A stretch of 46,568 nt of DNA. Origin: HGM11368 sp051883395 (GTDB taxonomy: Bacteria > Bacillota > Clostridia > Christensenellales > UBA3700). The DNA lies in contig JBJETQ010000043.1 of NCBI GenBank assembly GCA_051883395.1, positions 1 to 46,568 on the forward strand, read 5' to 3'. Numbering within the stretch: position 1 is the stretch's first letter; the number at the start of each line of letters is the position of its first letter. A program made the position numbers and the translations under genes. Shown here one piece after another: positions 1 through 7,760 of this stretch. The notes beneath the pieces are model-generated. The model had not been told where the DNA came from, made no database searches, and worked only from the letters and a program-made list of their open reading frames with translations.

Positions 1-18
1 GGCAAAAGCCTATTTTTT

Positions 19-43
19 ACCCCGCGACTATCGCGGGGTTTTT
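19..43 (+). terminator. Rho-independent terminator of a gene left of the window
   Basis: A 9-bp stem, ACCCCGCGA (19-27) and TCGCGGGGT (31-39), closes a CTA loop and runs into a T tract on the plus strand. The reverse orientation has no T tract, so it should end a plus-strand transcript entering from the left. Confidence 0.8.
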
Positions 44-58
44 CTTTATATCAATCAA

Positions 59-84
59 AAAAAGTCGATACATATCGACTTTTT
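59..84. terminator. AT-flanked palindrome, possible bidirectional terminator
   Basis: AAAAAGTCGATA (59-70) is followed after two bases by its exact inverted copy (73-84). With A tracts on one side and T tracts on the other it could act in both directions as a backup terminator between convergent transcripts. Confidence 0.55.
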
Positions 85-111
85 GTCAAATATTTTTGAT
101 AATTAGGCAAA

Positions 112-142
112 AAAATTACGGCTCGCCCCAAGCCGTAATTTT
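112..142 (-). terminator. Terminator of the hydABC operon
   Basis: A 12-bp stem, AAAATTACGGCT (112-123) with AGCCGTAATTTT (131-142), encloses a 7-base loop. Read on the minus strand it is followed by a run of T. It begins about 10 bp after the hydA stop codon. Confidence 0.85.
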
Positions 143-152
143 GTCGTAATAT

Positions 153-1862
153 TTATTCCTGATGTCCGTCCTTGACGTAATCGATATGCAACAGTTCGTG
201 TCTTCTTTTGCCTATGACGTAGTCGTATATCTGCGTAACGGCAGGGTTTTGGTCGGAAAATTTGATTTGCAATTTTCTGTCCACGTGGTACAAGCCCCTT
301 GCTCTGTGTTCTCTGTCCTTATACTTGTTGCAAGGCTGTCCGCCGCCTGCGATACATCCTTCCGGACAAGCCATGACTTCGACAAAATCATAATAGACTT
401 TGCCCGACTGCAAATCTTTGATAAGGTCGCCTGCCGCTTTGAGTCCGTAGACAATGGCTACCTTGATTTCCTTGTCGCCTATCGTAACGCTGGTTGTTTT
501 GAGCGCTTCTCTGCCCCTTACTCCTATAAGAGCTATTTTGTCGAGAGCTTCCTTGCTCTTGTCGGTGCTGCATCTGCGTATAACCGCTTCCGTAACGCCG
601 CCGGTAACGCCGAAAATAACGCCTGCGCCGCTATAAAGACCAAACGGCATGTCGGGCGCTTCGTCTTCCAGCTCGTTGAACAAAATTCCCGCACGCTTTA
701 TCATCTTGACAAGTTCTCTCGTCGTGATGACCAAATCAGTCTCTTGTCTGCCGTCAGCCGCAGTAAATTCTGCTCTGTCGGCTTCGTACTTTTTGGCGGT
801 ACATGGCATGATGGCTACCACGTAGGTATCTTTGCCGTCTTCTTCTTTCTTCTTGTTGTAACAATCTTTGATAATGCTGCTGAACATACTCATAGGACTG
901 CGACAGGTGGAGATGTTAGGCAAGAGTTCCGGGTGCATCTTTTCTACGTATTGTATCCAGCCCGGACAGCAAGACGTAAACATAGGCAATACTCCGTTGT
1001 TGTTGACTCTCTCCAAAAATTCGTTGGATTCTTCTATTACTGTCAAATCGGCGCTTAAAGACGTATCGTATACTTCGTCAAAGCCGAGTTTGTGCAATGC
1101 CGCAACCATTTTTCCAAGAGCATTTTTGCCAGCAGCAAAGCCAAATTCTTCTCCTATTGCCACTCTCACGGCAGGAGCAATCTGCGCAACGATACGTTTG
1201 CCTTCTTTATTGCCCAGCAAATGCCACAGTTTGTCGGTCTGATTGTTGATGACTATCGCTCCCGTAGGGCATACCGCCGCACATTGACCGCAGTTGACGC
1301 AATTGCTCTGAGCAAGCGGAAGGTTAAATGCAGGCGTAACTCTCACGCTGCTCCCCCTGTGCGCAAAGTCGATAGCTCCGATACCCTGCACTTCGCTGCA
1401 CATACGCACGCAGTCGCCGCACAATATACATTTGTTGGGGTCTCTGACTATGCCCTTGGCACTCTTATCAATCTCTGCCCTTGGGCGAGTATCTTCGAAT
1501 CTTATCTTTTTGATGCCGAATTTTGCGGCAAGGTCTTGAAGACGACAGTTGCCGTTTCTCTCGCAGGTCGTACAATCTTTGCAATGGCTGGAAAGCAGAA
1601 GTTCCAGTATCATTTTGCGATGCCTGTGCAATCTTTCGGTATTGGTTCTGATGCTCATTCCGTCCTTGGGCGGAGTGGAACAGGAAGCGTGTATGCCGCC
1701 CCTGTCATCTTCTACTACGCACATGCGACATGCTCCGTATATCGACAAGTCGGAGTTGAAACAGAAGGTTGGCAATTCTATGCCGGCTTTTCTTATTACG
1801 GCAAGGATATTAGGTTCGTCGGTAAATTCTACTCTATGTCCGTCGATTATCATTACTCCCAT
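153..1862 (-). CDS. hydA: [FeFe] hydrogenase catalytic subunit HydA (trimeric, bifurcating type)
   Basis: 569 aa. It carries the H-cluster, which makes or oxidises H2; in trimeric HydABC enzymes electrons pass between NADH, ferredoxin and protons in the cytoplasm. Domains in order: N-terminal [2Fe-2S] (C34, C45, C48, C61), His-ligated [4Fe-4S] (H93, C94/C97/C100/C106 region), two [4Fe-4S] motifs (C145-C155 and C188-C198), then the H-cluster domain with TSCCPGW at 296-302, MPC at 352-354 and EVMACPEGC at 495-503. The third motif has Glu at 501 where most family members have Gly. The start has a GGAGG site 9 bases upstream. It is the last gene of hydC-hydB-hydA, 4 bp after hydB, and is followed by a strong terminator. 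The function call is firm; the bifurcating mode is inferred from the three-subunit context. Confidence 0.95.
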   Translation of the reverse strand: MGVMIIDGHRVEFTDEPNILAVIRKAGIELPTFCFNSDLSIYGACRMCVVEDDRGGIHASCSTPPKDGMSIRTNTERLHRHRKMILELLLSSHCKDCTTCERNGNCRLQDLAAKFGIKKIRFEDTRPRAEIDKSAKGIVRDPNKCILCGDCVRMCSEVQGIGAIDFAHRGSSVRVTPAFNLPLAQSNCVNCGQCAAVCPTGAIVINNQTDKLWHLLGNKEGKRIVAQIAPAVRVAIGEEFGFAAGKNALGKMVAALHKLGFDEVYDTSLSADLTVIEESNEFLERVNNNGVLPMFTSCCPGWIQYVEKMHPELLPNISTCRSPMSMFSSIIKDCYNKKKEEDGKDTYVVAIMPCTAKKYEADRAEFTAADGRQETDLVITTRELVKMIKRAGILFNELEDEAPDMPFGLYSGAGVIFGVTGGVTEAVIRRCSTDKSKEALDKIALIGVRGREALKTTSVTIGDKEIKVAIVYGLKAAGDLIKDLQSGKVYYDFVEVMACPEGCIAGGGQPCNKYKDREHRARGLYHVDRKLQIKFSDQNPAVTQIYDYVIGKRRHELLHIDYVKDGHQE

Positions 1863-1866
1863 ATTC

Positions 1867-3744
1867 TCATTCCTCCTTTATCGCCGCAAAAGGACAAGCC
1901 GTCTCGCATGCGCCGCACTTTATACATTTGTTTGAATCAATCTTAAACGGCTTTTTGATTTCGCCGCTGATAGCCATTACCGGACATTGTCTTGCGCACT
2001 TACTGCAACCCTTGCATATAGCAGGGTCGATATAAATGGTTTTGAGTTTGCTACAAACGTGCGTAGGACATTTTTTGTCTACGACGTGAGCAACGTACTC
2101 GTCTCTGAAATATTTGAGCGTACTTATTACCGGGCCTGCCGCAGTCTTACCTAGTCCGCAAAGCGCCGTTGCACTTATCGTTTCCGCCAATTCCAGCAAC
2201 ATGTCCAAATCTTCAAGTTTGCCTTGTCCTGCTACGATTCTTTCTAGAATTTCTTTCATTCTCTTGGTACCTTCTCTGCAAGGAACGCACTTGCCGCAAG
2301 ATTCGTTTTGAGTAAAATTCATGAAGAAACGTGCTACTTCTACCATACAGGTATCTTCGTCCATAACCACAAGACCGCCGCTACCAATCATAGCGCCGAC
2401 CTTTTTGAGAGAGTCAAAGTCAAGCGGCAAATCAAGGTGTTCTTCGGTCAGACAGCCACCCGAAGGACCGCCTATCTGCACAGCCTTGAATTTTTTGTCG
2501 TTTTTGATTCCGCCGCCTATGTCGAATACTACTTCTCTCAAAGTCGTACCCATCGGCACTTCGATAAGACCTGTATTGCGAACGTTGCCAGTAAGAGCAA
2601 AGGCCTTGGTACCCGGACTGTTGGCAGGACCTATCCCCAAAAACCAGTCGGCTCCGTTGTTGATAATGAGCGGAACGGTGGAAAAGGTCTCTACGTTGTT
2701 GAGAACGGTAGGTTTGCCAAACAACCCCGATTCTACCGTTCTTGGCGGTTTTACTCTCGGCATACCTCTGTTGCCTTCGATAGAAGCCGTCATTGCGCTG
2801 CCTTCGCCGCACACAAAGGCTCCTGCGCCTTGGTTGATATTGATGTCAAAACTGAAACCGCTGCCCAGTATGCTCTTGCCTAGAAGCCCGACTTCTCGTG
2901 CTTGTTCGACAGCTTTATGAAGTCTTGATACCGCCAACGGATATTCCGCTCTCACGTATATATATCCCGTATCTGCTCCCGTTGCGATACCTGCTATCAT
3001 CATTCCTTCTATTACCGAATGTGGATTGCCTTCCATAATACTTCGGTCCATAAAGGCACCCGGATCGCCTTCGTCGCCGTTGCAGACAATGTACTTTTGT
3101 TGCTGTTTTTGTTTTGCAACCTGCGCCCATTTGCGACCGGTAGGATAACCGCCGCCACCCCTTCCCCTAAGGTTAGATTTTATCATATCGTCGCAAATTT
3201 CCTGCGCCGTCATGTGAAAGAGCGCTTTTTCCAAAGCGTTATATCCGCCTTTGGCTATATATTCTCCTATATCTTCTGCATCGATATGTCCGCAGTTGGC
3301 AAGCACGGTACGTGTCTGCTTTGCATAGAACGGTATATCGTCCTGCTTGGCAAAAGCAGGATTCTGCTCATAGATGAGTCTTTGGATAAGTTGGTCTGAC
3401 GCAATAGATTTGTCAACTATCTCTTCGCAATCTTCGATTTTTACTCTGGTGTAAAGCCAACCCATTGGGTCAATTCTGAGCAAAGGTCCAAGTTCGCAAA
3501 AGCCGTTGCAACCGCTCTTTTTTATGCCTATTCCGCTGTGGTCTACGTGTCTTTCCAAACTTATCTGTACGTCGATGCCTTTGCTTTGGCACAGCTCGAT
3601 TATGCGTTGATATATCTTGTCCGAGCCGCCTGCCAGACAGCCTGTTCCTGCACAGACAAGCACCTTTTTCTTTTGATTGTCAAGACTTTCTTTGCAAGTT
3701 TCTCTGAAAACTTTGAGTTCGACGTCGTTTTTAAATTTTTCCAT
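1867..3744 (-). CDS. hydB: NADH-binding hydrogenase subunit HydB (NuoF-like)
   Basis: 625 aa. This flavin subunit exchanges electrons with NAD(H) and feeds the HydA clusters. An N-terminal thioredoxin-like [2Fe-2S] domain (C31, C36, C79, C83) is followed by the NuoF core: the FMN/NADH glycine-rich motif GRGGGGYPTG near 194-203, GDEGDPGAF at 223-231, and the [4Fe-4S] site C483/C486/C489 plus C529. Two C-terminal ferredoxin-type [4Fe-4S] motifs follow (C577-C587 and C607-C617). The extra N- and C-terminal cluster domains separate hydrogenase HydB from respiratory NuoF. The start has AAGGAG 7 bases upstream and overlaps the end of hydC by 14 bp, which suggests translational coupling. Confidence 0.95.
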   Translation of the reverse strand: MEKFKNDVELKVFRETCKESLDNQKKKVLVCAGTGCLAGGSDKIYQRIIELCQSKGIDVQISLERHVDHSGIGIKKSGCNGFCELGPLLRIDPMGWLYTRVKIEDCEEIVDKSIASDQLIQRLIYEQNPAFAKQDDIPFYAKQTRTVLANCGHIDAEDIGEYIAKGGYNALEKALFHMTAQEICDDMIKSNLRGRGGGGYPTGRKWAQVAKQKQQQKYIVCNGDEGDPGAFMDRSIMEGNPHSVIEGMMIAGIATGADTGYIYVRAEYPLAVSRLHKAVEQAREVGLLGKSILGSGFSFDININQGAGAFVCGEGSAMTASIEGNRGMPRVKPPRTVESGLFGKPTVLNNVETFSTVPLIINNGADWFLGIGPANSPGTKAFALTGNVRNTGLIEVPMGTTLREVVFDIGGGIKNDKKFKAVQIGGPSGGCLTEEHLDLPLDFDSLKKVGAMIGSGGLVVMDEDTCMVEVARFFMNFTQNESCGKCVPCREGTKRMKEILERIVAGQGKLEDLDMLLELAETISATALCGLGKTAAGPVISTLKYFRDEYVAHVVDKKCPTHVCSKLKTIYIDPAICKGCSKCARQCPVMAISGEIKKPFKIDSNKCIKCGACETACPFAAIKEE

Positions 3745-4213
3745 TTTCTTTCTCCTTAATCTCCTTGACCAGAGCCTTTACTTTGTCAGGCGTCATTGCA
3801 GGATAAACAACGTCGTTGAGCGTCAATACGGGAGCCAATCCGCATGCTCCCAGACAAGACACCGTCTCTATGGTAAACATCAAATCGTCAGTCGTATCCT
3901 GATTGATAAGACCGAGTTCTCCACGCAAAGCGTTGATAACGGCTGTGGACTTGCGCACGTGGCAAGCCGTACCGTCGCACACTCTAAATACGTATTTTCC
4001 CTTAGGTTCAAGCGAAAAATTTTCATAAAAAGTCGCTACGCTGTAAATTTTGGCAGGACTGATCTGCAATCTTTTTGCAACGTATTCCATAACTTCTCTG
4101 GACAAATATCTGTAACGTCCCTGAATTTGTTGCAAAATACTGATAAGATTGGTGGCACTATTGTCATTACGCTCCAAAATCTCGTCAATGACGGTGCAAT
4201 CTTCTGTATTCAT
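3731..4213 (-). CDS. hydC: Hydrogenase [2Fe-2S] subunit HydC (NuoE-like)
   Basis: 160 aa, the usual size of the NuoE/HydC family. It holds one thioredoxin-fold [2Fe-2S] cluster with ligands C79, C84, C120 and C124, and relays electrons within the hydrogenase complex. The open frame continues upstream to 4480, but that extension would overlap the uracil phosphoribosyltransferase terminator and coding end, has no homologous look, and is AT-rich promoter DNA. The ATG at 4213 has a GGAGGA site directly upstream and begins right where family similarity starts. It is the first gene of hydCBA. A consensus promoter and a Rex-like palindrome lie just upstream (4242-4305), so redox control by NADH/NAD+ is likely. 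Confidence 0.93.
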   Translation of the reverse strand: MNTEDCTVIDEILERNDNSATNLISILQQIQGRYRYLSREVMEYVAKRLQISPAKIYSVATFYENFSLEPKGKYVFRVCDGTACHVRKSTAVINALRGELGLINQDTTDDLMFTIETVSCLGACGLAPVLTLNDVVYPAMTPDKVKALVKEIKEKENGKI

Positions 4214-4241
4214 AACTTCCTCCGTTTTGCTAACTGCAACT

Positions 4242-4270
4242 ATTATAGCAAATAATAAATATAAAGACAA
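4242..4270 (-). promoter_or_regulatory. Promoter of hydCBA
   Basis: Read on the minus strand: -35 TTGTCT (4270-4265), 17-bp spacer, -10 TATAAT (4247-4242). This gives a leader of about 20-25 bases before the hydC ATG at 4213. Confidence 0.75.
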
Positions 4271-4287
4271 TAATAATATCCCAAAGT

Positions 4288-4305
4288 TTGTGATAAAAAT
4301 AACAA
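4288..4305. promoter_or_regulatory. Rex-like operator upstream of hydCBA
   Basis: The minus strand reads TTGTTA-N6-TCACAA. This differs from the redox regulator Rex consensus TTGTTA-N6-TAACAA by one base. It lies 18 bp upstream of the -35 element. In Clostridia, Rex commonly controls hydrogenase and fermentation genes. The call rests on one near-palindrome in AT-rich DNA, and no rex gene is in the window. Confidence 0.45.
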
Positions 4306-4345
4306 TTTTTTCTTTTGCCGAATAATTATACCCGATTGCAATAAA

Positions 4346-4369
4346 AAGGGACGGTCTGAACCGTCCCTT
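4346..4369 (-). terminator. Terminator of uraA-upp
   Basis: GGGACGGT (4348-4355) pairs with ACCGTCCC (4360-4367), extended by two A-T pairs. On the minus strand the stem is followed by a run of T. It begins about 30 bp after the upp stop. Confidence 0.85.
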
Positions 4370-4400
4370 AGATGTAATTTTAACTAGATGTATTTTAACG

Positions 4401-5039
4401 TTATTTCGTTCCGAACAATCTGTCGCCAGCGTCTCCAAGTCCAGGGAGAATATAACAATGCTCGTTGAGTTGTCTGTCAAGCGTGGATACGTAAACCTTG
4501 ACGTCCGGATGATCGCCTGCCACTCTTTCGAGTCCGACAGGTGCGGCGATTATACTCATCATAGTAATATCCGTTACGCCCTGCTTTTTGAGAAAGCCTA
4601 TCGCTTCGCTTGCGCTACCGCCGGTGGCAAGCATTGGGTCGAGCAAAAATACTTTCATGTTTTCTATGCCCTGTGGCAACTTGCAATAGTATGCTTGCGG
4701 TTCCATGGTTTCTTCGTCCCTGTACATACCTATATGCCCTACCTTGGCAGTTGGCAAAAGGCTGTGTATTCCGTTGACCATACCCAGTCCTGCCCTGAGA
4801 ATAGGTACTATCGCTATCGACTTTTCTACTATCATAGTCTGAGTGCAGACTTCCAGCGGAGTCTCAATTTCGACTTGTTTGGTAGGAATGTCTTTGAGCG
4901 CTTCGTATGCCATAATGGAAGTAATCTCTTCCACAAGCTCTCTGAACTCTTTCATTCCCGTATTTTTGTCTCTTAGGTGTGCGATTTTGTGCTTGATGAG
5001 CGGATGATCGAACACCATTACGTTTGGATAATCTTTCAT
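4401..5039 (-). CDS. upp: Uracil phosphoribosyltransferase
   Basis: 212 aa, normal for the family. It converts uracil and PRPP to UMP in pyrimidine salvage. Diagnostic segments include the N-terminal DHPLIKHKIAHLRDKNTG stretch, the PRPP-loop region LLDPMLATGGSA at about residues 130-141, and the C-terminal GLGDAGDRLFGTK. The ATG at 5039 has an AGGAG site 6-8 bases upstream. It follows the uracil permease gene by about 40 bp, is transcribed with it, and is closed by a terminator at 4346-4369, forming an uptake-plus-salvage unit. Confidence 0.96.
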   Translation of the reverse strand: MKDYPNVMVFDHPLIKHKIAHLRDKNTGMKEFRELVEEITSIMAYEALKDIPTKQVEIETPLEVCTQTMIVEKSIAIVPILRAGLGMVNGIHSLLPTAKVGHIGMYRDEETMEPQAYYCKLPQGIENMKVFLLDPMLATGGSASEAIGFLKKQGVTDITMMSIIAAPVGLERVAGDHPDVKVYVSTLDRQLNEHCYILPGLGDAGDRLFGTK

Positions 5040-5078
5040 AATAATCTCCTGTCGTTGTTTTTGTTGGTCAGCTCGCCG

Positions 5079-6560
5079 TTATTGGTCAGAGCTTTCGGTG
5101 GCAACCTGTGCTTGTTCTTCTTCGACTACGGTTTCTTTTACTTCTTCCGACGCTTCTTCCTGAACTGCTTCCTGAGCCGCTTCCTGAGCTTCGGCGTCTG
5201 CTTCACTCTTGACAAGTTCTCCGCCATAAGCGCTGCCGATAGTAGATTCTTGCTTGTCCTTGCCCCTGCCAATCATGAATATTGCGTTGAGTATGATACC
5301 TATAAAGGTAGCAACTGCAAGCGCAGAGAAGCTGAGAATTCCTATATCGAGAGTTTTGCCTGCGGCATTCATACCTATACCGATTACGAGAATTACCGAG
5401 CAGATAATCATATTTTTACTGTCGGAGAAATCTACTCTCGCTTCTACTATCGTTTTGAGACCGTTGGCTGCTATCATACCGTAAAGTATGAGCGACGCAC
5501 CGCCGATTACAGGTGCAGGAATCGTACCCAAAACTGCGCCGAACTTGCTGAATATACCGAGTATTACAGCGAAGATGCCTGCTACGAACAAAACGTTAGG
5601 ATTGTAGTTTTTGGTGATGGAAAGAACGGCGGTGTTTTCTCCGTAAGTAGTGTTGCAAGGTCCGCCGATAAGACCTGCCGCCATAGTTGCGATACCATCG
5701 CCCAGCAACGTGCGATGAACGCCCGGATCGCTGATAAAGTCTTTGCCGCAGACGATAGAGCTTGCGTTGACGTCGCCGAGATGTTCCATAAACGTAACGA
5801 TTGCAATAGGTGCAAACATAAGAATAACTCTAAGCAAATCTTTGTTCCAAATTTTGCCGAGAGAACCGTACCAGCCGAACACCTTGGTAAATTCGCTAGG
5901 TTGGAACAAAATCCAGCCGCTGTTGATGACGGTGTCAAAGTTGACGATGCCGAAGCAAAGCGCAACGATATAGCCTACTATAATACCCATCAATACAGGG
6001 ATAATCTTGAAGAAGCCTTTTGCAAATACCGAGAAACCGATAATGGTTGCCGCAGTTGCAATACCAGCAACCACATAACCTATTGCCTGCGTGGAAGTAG
6101 CCGTATCAGGTGCAACGAAGTTGTTGATTGCGGCAGGCGCAAGACACATACCGATAACTATAATAACCGGACCTACGACGATAGGTGGGAATAGCTTACG
6201 AATAAAGTTGGTGCCTACCAGTTTGATGATAAGCGACAAAATCACGTAGACAAGACCTGTGCAAAGCACCGCTATACTGAGCTGAGCCATTGCATAGTTC
6301 CACGTTTCAGAGCCTATTTCGCCGGCACTACCCATCTGATTGATCAATGCAGTCAGAAACGCAAAACTGGAACCTAAGAATACAGGCACTTTGCGCTTGG
6401 TAATAAAGTAAAAAATAATCGTACCTAAACCTGCCGAAATAAGAGCGATAGAGATACTCATATTGGCGAGCATAGGTACGAGAATGGTTGCGCCTAGCAT
6501 TGCAAATACGTGTTGGAAGCTTAGGACGGCTTCCTTTGGTGTGATAAAACCTTTTTTCAT
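5079..6560 (-). CDS. uraA: Uracil permease, NCS2 family
   Basis: 493 aa integral membrane transporter for uracil, predicted to be H+-driven as in other NCS2 carriers. Many hydrophobic helices fill residues 1 to about 435. The family stretch GGPCNTTYGENTAVL lies in the middle, where the Gly/Glu-containing substrate-site helix occurs. The last 45 or so residues form a Glu/Ala/Gln-rich acidic tail that most UraA proteins lack. AAGGGG precedes the ATG. It is the first gene of the operon with upp, with a clear promoter at 6594-6622 and a small palindrome in the leader. Xanthine specificity is less likely because the partner gene is upp. Confidence 0.92.
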   Translation of the reverse strand: MKKGFITPKEAVLSFQHVFAMLGATILVPMLANMSISIALISAGLGTIIFYFITKRKVPVFLGSSFAFLTALINQMGSAGEIGSETWNYAMAQLSIAVLCTGLVYVILSLIIKLVGTNFIRKLFPPIVVGPVIIVIGMCLAPAAINNFVAPDTATSTQAIGYVVAGIATAATIIGFSVFAKGFFKIIPVLMGIIVGYIVALCFGIVNFDTVINSGWILFQPSEFTKVFGWYGSLGKIWNKDLLRVILMFAPIAIVTFMEHLGDVNASSIVCGKDFISDPGVHRTLLGDGIATMAAGLIGGPCNTTYGENTAVLSITKNYNPNVLFVAGIFAVILGIFSKFGAVLGTIPAPVIGGASLILYGMIAANGLKTIVEARVDFSDSKNMIICSVILVIGIGMNAAGKTLDIGILSFSALAVATFIGIILNAIFMIGRGKDKQESTIGSAYGGELVKSEADAEAQEAAQEAVQEEASEEVKETVVEEEQAQVATESSDQ

Positions 6561-6571
6561 AAGTTTTCCCC

Positions 6572-6592
6572 TTTGTAAATTTCTTTTACAAA
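6572..6592. repeat. Inverted repeat in the uraA leader
   Basis: TTTGTAAA (6572-6579) and its inverted copy TTTACAAA (6585-6592) flank five bases. It lies between the -10 box and the uraA ribosome binding site, so it could be an operator or an mRNA hairpin. It does not look like a PyrR-binding loop or a known uracil attenuator. Confidence 0.4.
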
Positions 6593-6593
6593 T

Positions 6594-6622
6594 ATTTTAC
6601 ACCAAAAGCAGTCGTTAGACAA
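6594..6622 (-). promoter_or_regulatory. Promoter of uraA-upp
   Basis: Minus strand: -35 TTGTCT (6622-6617), 17-bp spacer, -10 TAAAAT (6599-6594). The leader to the ATG at 6560 is short, about 25 bases. Confidence 0.7.
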
Positions 6623-6675
6623 TAAGTTTTTTTAATTTTTTTATTATTTTTTTATAATTTTATCAATATAGTAAA

Positions 6676-6699
6676 AATCGCCCTTGTCAAAAGGCGATT
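6676..6699 (-). terminator. Terminator of the gene at 6708-7649
   Basis: AATCGCC and GGCGATT form a stem with one bulged base around the loop. The minus-strand reading continues into TTTTT. It starts 9 bp after the stop codon. Confidence 0.7.
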
Positions 6700-6707
6700 G
6701 TATATTA

Positions 6708-7649
6708 TTATCGGTTTTCCTGTACAAATTCTCCGTCGGTTGCCGACTGATACATCATCCAGTATCCCCTGCCGTCGTCCGCAACCTGCAACCATTGCCT
6801 GCATGCGTCGTTGCATGGCGGCGGATTGGTATTGTCCTTGTCCGGCACGCCGTAACAGATAATTTGCGGAACGTCGTCATAATAAACTATACCCGTAACG
6901 TAATATCCGTTGTCGCCGGTAGGCACTCTCACCCACTTGCTGTCGTCAATGAGCGCAGACAATTCTTCGTCGGCTTCATAGGTGGAAAAGAGTTTGTCAA
7001 GTTCTTCTTTGATTGACAAATAAAACTCAGGCTCTGCCTTGGTATTATCTCTTTGCTTTTCCTGTATGTCTTCATCGTGGGGCATGTCGGCTTTTTCGTC
7101 TTGCTTCGCTTGCTCCTTTTTCTCTGTTGCAGATTTACTTTTTCGTTGCTGCTCTTGCTCCGTATCGGGTTTGTCTTGCGCCTGCTCTTTGACGACGCTG
7201 TCGTCGACGTCTATTTGCTTTTGCTCTTGTCTGTCGCCGTCCGATACTTTTTCTTCTCTCTCAACCACTTCTTCACGACGTTGCTTTTCTTGAGATTTTT
7301 GATTATATGTATCGACTTTTTGACTTTTTTGTTGATTTCCGACGGCTCTGTTTATTTCTCCCGTTATATACGATTGTCCCAAGGACGCCCCGTTGGAGTA
7401 TCCTTTGGAGATTATTCTACCGTCCGACAGCGCAACGACCGTTATCGGAGCGCCGTTGTCGATATTCAACGAGCCGATACTCTCGCAATCGCCCATCCAG
7501 ACCAAATTCTTTCCTTCAAATATAGCAAGAACGGCGTCCTTACAACCGTTTATTTTGGCTTTTGCCAAAGTCTTGTCGCCCAGATTTTCCAGTTTTACGT
7601 ATCCGCCGCTTTCACCGCTCAATACAATAAGTTTTTTGTTGATGAACAT
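6708..7649 (-). CDS. Conserved Clostridia protein of unknown function with a charged linker
   Basis: 313 aa, no predicted membrane segment or signal peptide. Three parts are visible. The first is an N-terminal domain of about 95 residues that starts MFINKKLIVLSGE and ends near SYITGEINRAVG. The second is a low-complexity linker of about 110 residues rich in Gln, Glu, Lys and Asp. The third is a C-terminal domain of about 100 residues with the segments SKWVRV, YYVTGIVYYD, ICYGVP and GYWMMYQSA. I recognise this architecture only as a recurrent uncharacterised Clostridia protein and assign no function. The ATG at 7649 has GGAGGA upstream; the longer frame to 7685 lacks a ribosome binding site. 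It is monocistronic with its own terminator, between uracil uptake and the rsmA operon. Confidence 0.8.
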   Translation of the reverse strand: MFINKKLIVLSGESGGYVKLENLGDKTLAKAKINGCKDAVLAIFEGKNLVWMGDCESIGSLNIDNGAPITVVALSDGRIISKGYSNGASLGQSYITGEINRAVGNQQKSQKVDTYNQKSQEKQRREEVVEREEKVSDGDRQEQKQIDVDDSVVKEQAQDKPDTEQEQQRKSKSATEKKEQAKQDEKADMPHDEDIQEKQRDNTKAEPEFYLSIKEELDKLFSTYEADEELSALIDDSKWVRVPTGDNGYYVTGIVYYDDVPQIICYGVPDKDNTNPPPCNDACRQWLQVADDGRGYWMMYQSATDGEFVQENR

Positions 7650-7732
7650 AACTCCTCCTATCACAATAGAGTATGCCGCTGTCAACGCCGATATTCAAAA
7701 TAATTTGTATCGCCTTATAATAAACAAAAAAA

Positions 7733-7750
7733 TGCGGACGCAAGTCCGCA
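7733..7750 (-). terminator. Terminator of the metG-rsmA operon
   Basis: TGCGGAC (7733-7739), GCAA tetraloop, GTCCGCA (7744-7750). The minus strand continues into seven T. It lies 10 bp after the rsmA stop. Confidence 0.85.
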
Positions 7751-7760
7751 CGATAACTTG

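Noticed and set aside
4214..4480. N-terminal extension of HydC
   Set aside because: It overlaps the upp coding end and terminator, contains the hydCBA promoter, and lies upstream of a strong ribosome binding site at the ATG of 4213.
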